Assembly (NCBI GenBank): GCA_004297575.1
Contig: SCSR01000088.1
Coordinates: forward strand, 1 to 12,400
From: an archaeon
Lineage (GTDB): Archaea > Aenigmatarchaeota > Aenigmatarchaeia > CG10238-14 > SCSR01
Reading direction: 5' to 3'
Length of the DNA stretch: 12,400 nt
Shown here: piece after piece, positions 12,008 through 12,400 of the stretch
Position numbering within the stretch: position 1 is the stretch's first letter
How the letters are laid out: every line of letters starts with the position of its first letter
Notes under the pieces: generated by a model
The model's database searches: none
Told to the model about the DNA's origin: nothing
What the model saw: only the letters and a program-made list of their open reading frames with translations
Made by a program: the position numbers and the translations under genes

Positions 12008-12253
12008 TTACCTTCCTCTTAGTTTTCTAGACAGATAGTATAGTTCAATCGACAGCCAAACAGAATTTGTAACGGCGAAAATAATCCCGTTTATTAGCCA
12101 TGCATAGTATAGGAGTATCGAAGAGCCGATGCCGTTCAATGCCATGTACTTGTAGCTGAACCTGTGGATTTTCTCAAGAGAGCTCAGCACGAATGCGGTC
12201 AGCACAAACGCTGCACCAGTTGCACCTACGATAGTCTCGTAAATCATGCTCAT
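12008..12253 (-). CDS. small integral membrane protein, CBU_0592-like family
   Basis: The 81-aa product has three hydrophobic segments: IVGATGAAFVLTAFVLSS, GIGSSILLYYAWLINGIIF, and FAVTNSVWLSIELYYLS. The pattern, with YKYMALNGIGSS in the middle and a NSVW element in the last helix, resembles the widespread CBU_0592 family of small membrane proteins of unknown function. The ATG at 12253 overlaps the TGA of the upstream Nudix gene (ATGA), so the start is supported by translational coupling; an ATG two codons later is also possible. It ends 3 bases from the convergent thermosome stop, with no room for a long terminator. Confidence 0.75.
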   Translation of the reverse strand: MSMIYETIVGATGAAFVLTAFVLSSLEKIHRFSYKYMALNGIGSSILLYYAWLINGIIFAVTNSVWLSIELYYLSRKLRGR

Positions 12254-12400
12254 TCCTTAACAAATTTATGCAATCCGCCTGTTAAATATTCATGCGCCTT
12301 TTCCAGCACATCCTTCTGCCCCTTTTTCATCAGCGGCATCGCAGTCTCCACATCCATCCACTCGAAACCCTTGTGCTCCCACGATATCCTGACATCCTTG
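12250..12400 (-). CDS. Nudix hydrolase, C-terminal fragment (5' end beyond window)
   Basis: The minus-strand frame ending with TGA at 12252-12250 is open to the window edge (49 codons seen). The residues SWEHKGFEWMDVETAMPLMK, then KGQKDVLEKAHEYLTGG, match the end of Nudix domains, where an EH..f.W...eea segment is followed by a helix with q..vl..a...l. The Nudix box itself lies outside the window, so substrate and activity cannot be judged. It is coupled to the small membrane protein by a 4-base overlap, implying an operon reading leftward. Confidence 0.75.
   Translation of the reverse strand, partial: KDVRISWEHKGFEWMDVETAMPLMKKGQKDVLEKAHEYLTGGLHKFVKE

Noticed and set aside
1..12400. CRISPR array, insertion sequence, defence island or integrated element with att repeats
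   Set aside because: No regularly spaced repeats, transposase, integrase or duplicated tRNA ends were found; the only mobile-type gene is the LAGLIDADG ORF.

Overview
The window is archaeal. The evidence is an Orc1/Cdc6 replication initiator, a class I lysyl-tRNA synthetase, a group II chaperonin (thermosome) with a GGM tail, an archaeal COG1395-type regulator, an Lrp/AsnC regulator, intron-bearing tRNAs without an encoded CCA end, and TATA-like elements about 26 bases before many start codons (leaderless transcription). A reduced, DPANN-like archaeon fits best, perhaps a Micrarchaeota/Diapherotrites-type lineage. This assignment is an inference: there is no rRNA here to test it.

Layout. 1-672 is the end of a large secreted or membrane-anchored protein. 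686-771 is tRNA-Val(UAC), 841-1188 a small LAGLIDADG endonuclease-like ORF, and 1186-1280 (minus) the initiator tRNA-Met. The minus strand then carries cdc6 (to 2354), an unknown 137-aa protein (2488-2901), lysS (2927-4507), an unknown 111-aa protein (4547-4882) and an Lrp/AsnC regulator (4939-5334). A 35-aa zinc-ribbon gene (2389-2496, plus) sits between cdc6 and the 137-aa gene. From 5386 the plus strand carries a Sua5/YrdC enzyme, a tandem SIS-domain protein (6016-7194), a COG1395-type regulator (7355-8239), an anchored extracytoplasmic protein (8267-9487), a J-domain protein with an unusual C-terminus (9525-10298) and the thermosome (10340-12004). tRNA-Ile(UAU) lies on the minus strand at 7199-7312. 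The right edge holds, on the minus strand, a small membrane protein translationally coupled to the end of a Nudix hydrolase.

The most striking feature is the tRNA set. All three tRNA genes are interrupted in the D-loop by tiny introns (14, 20 and 19 nt), and tRNA-Ile has a second, 20-nt intron at the canonical 37/38 site. For every intron a bulge-helix-bulge (BHB) with a 4-bp central helix and two 3-nt bulges can be drawn by hand. Cutting it by the standard rule restores a normal cloverleaf. The tRNA-Ile then has a UAU anticodon, whereas most archaea read AUA with an agmatidine-modified CAU anticodon.

Working together: most genes are housekeeping (replication initiation, tRNA charging and t6A modification, protein folding). 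The J-domain gene lies directly upstream of the thermosome. The Lrp gene and the YrdC gene diverge around one TATA-like element exactly midway between their starts. TCGTA/TACGA half-sites sit between the end of the Lrp gene and the promoter of the 111-aa gene. The LAGLIDADG ORF, the tandem SIS gene and the 111-aa gene look AT-richer than their neighbours by eye.
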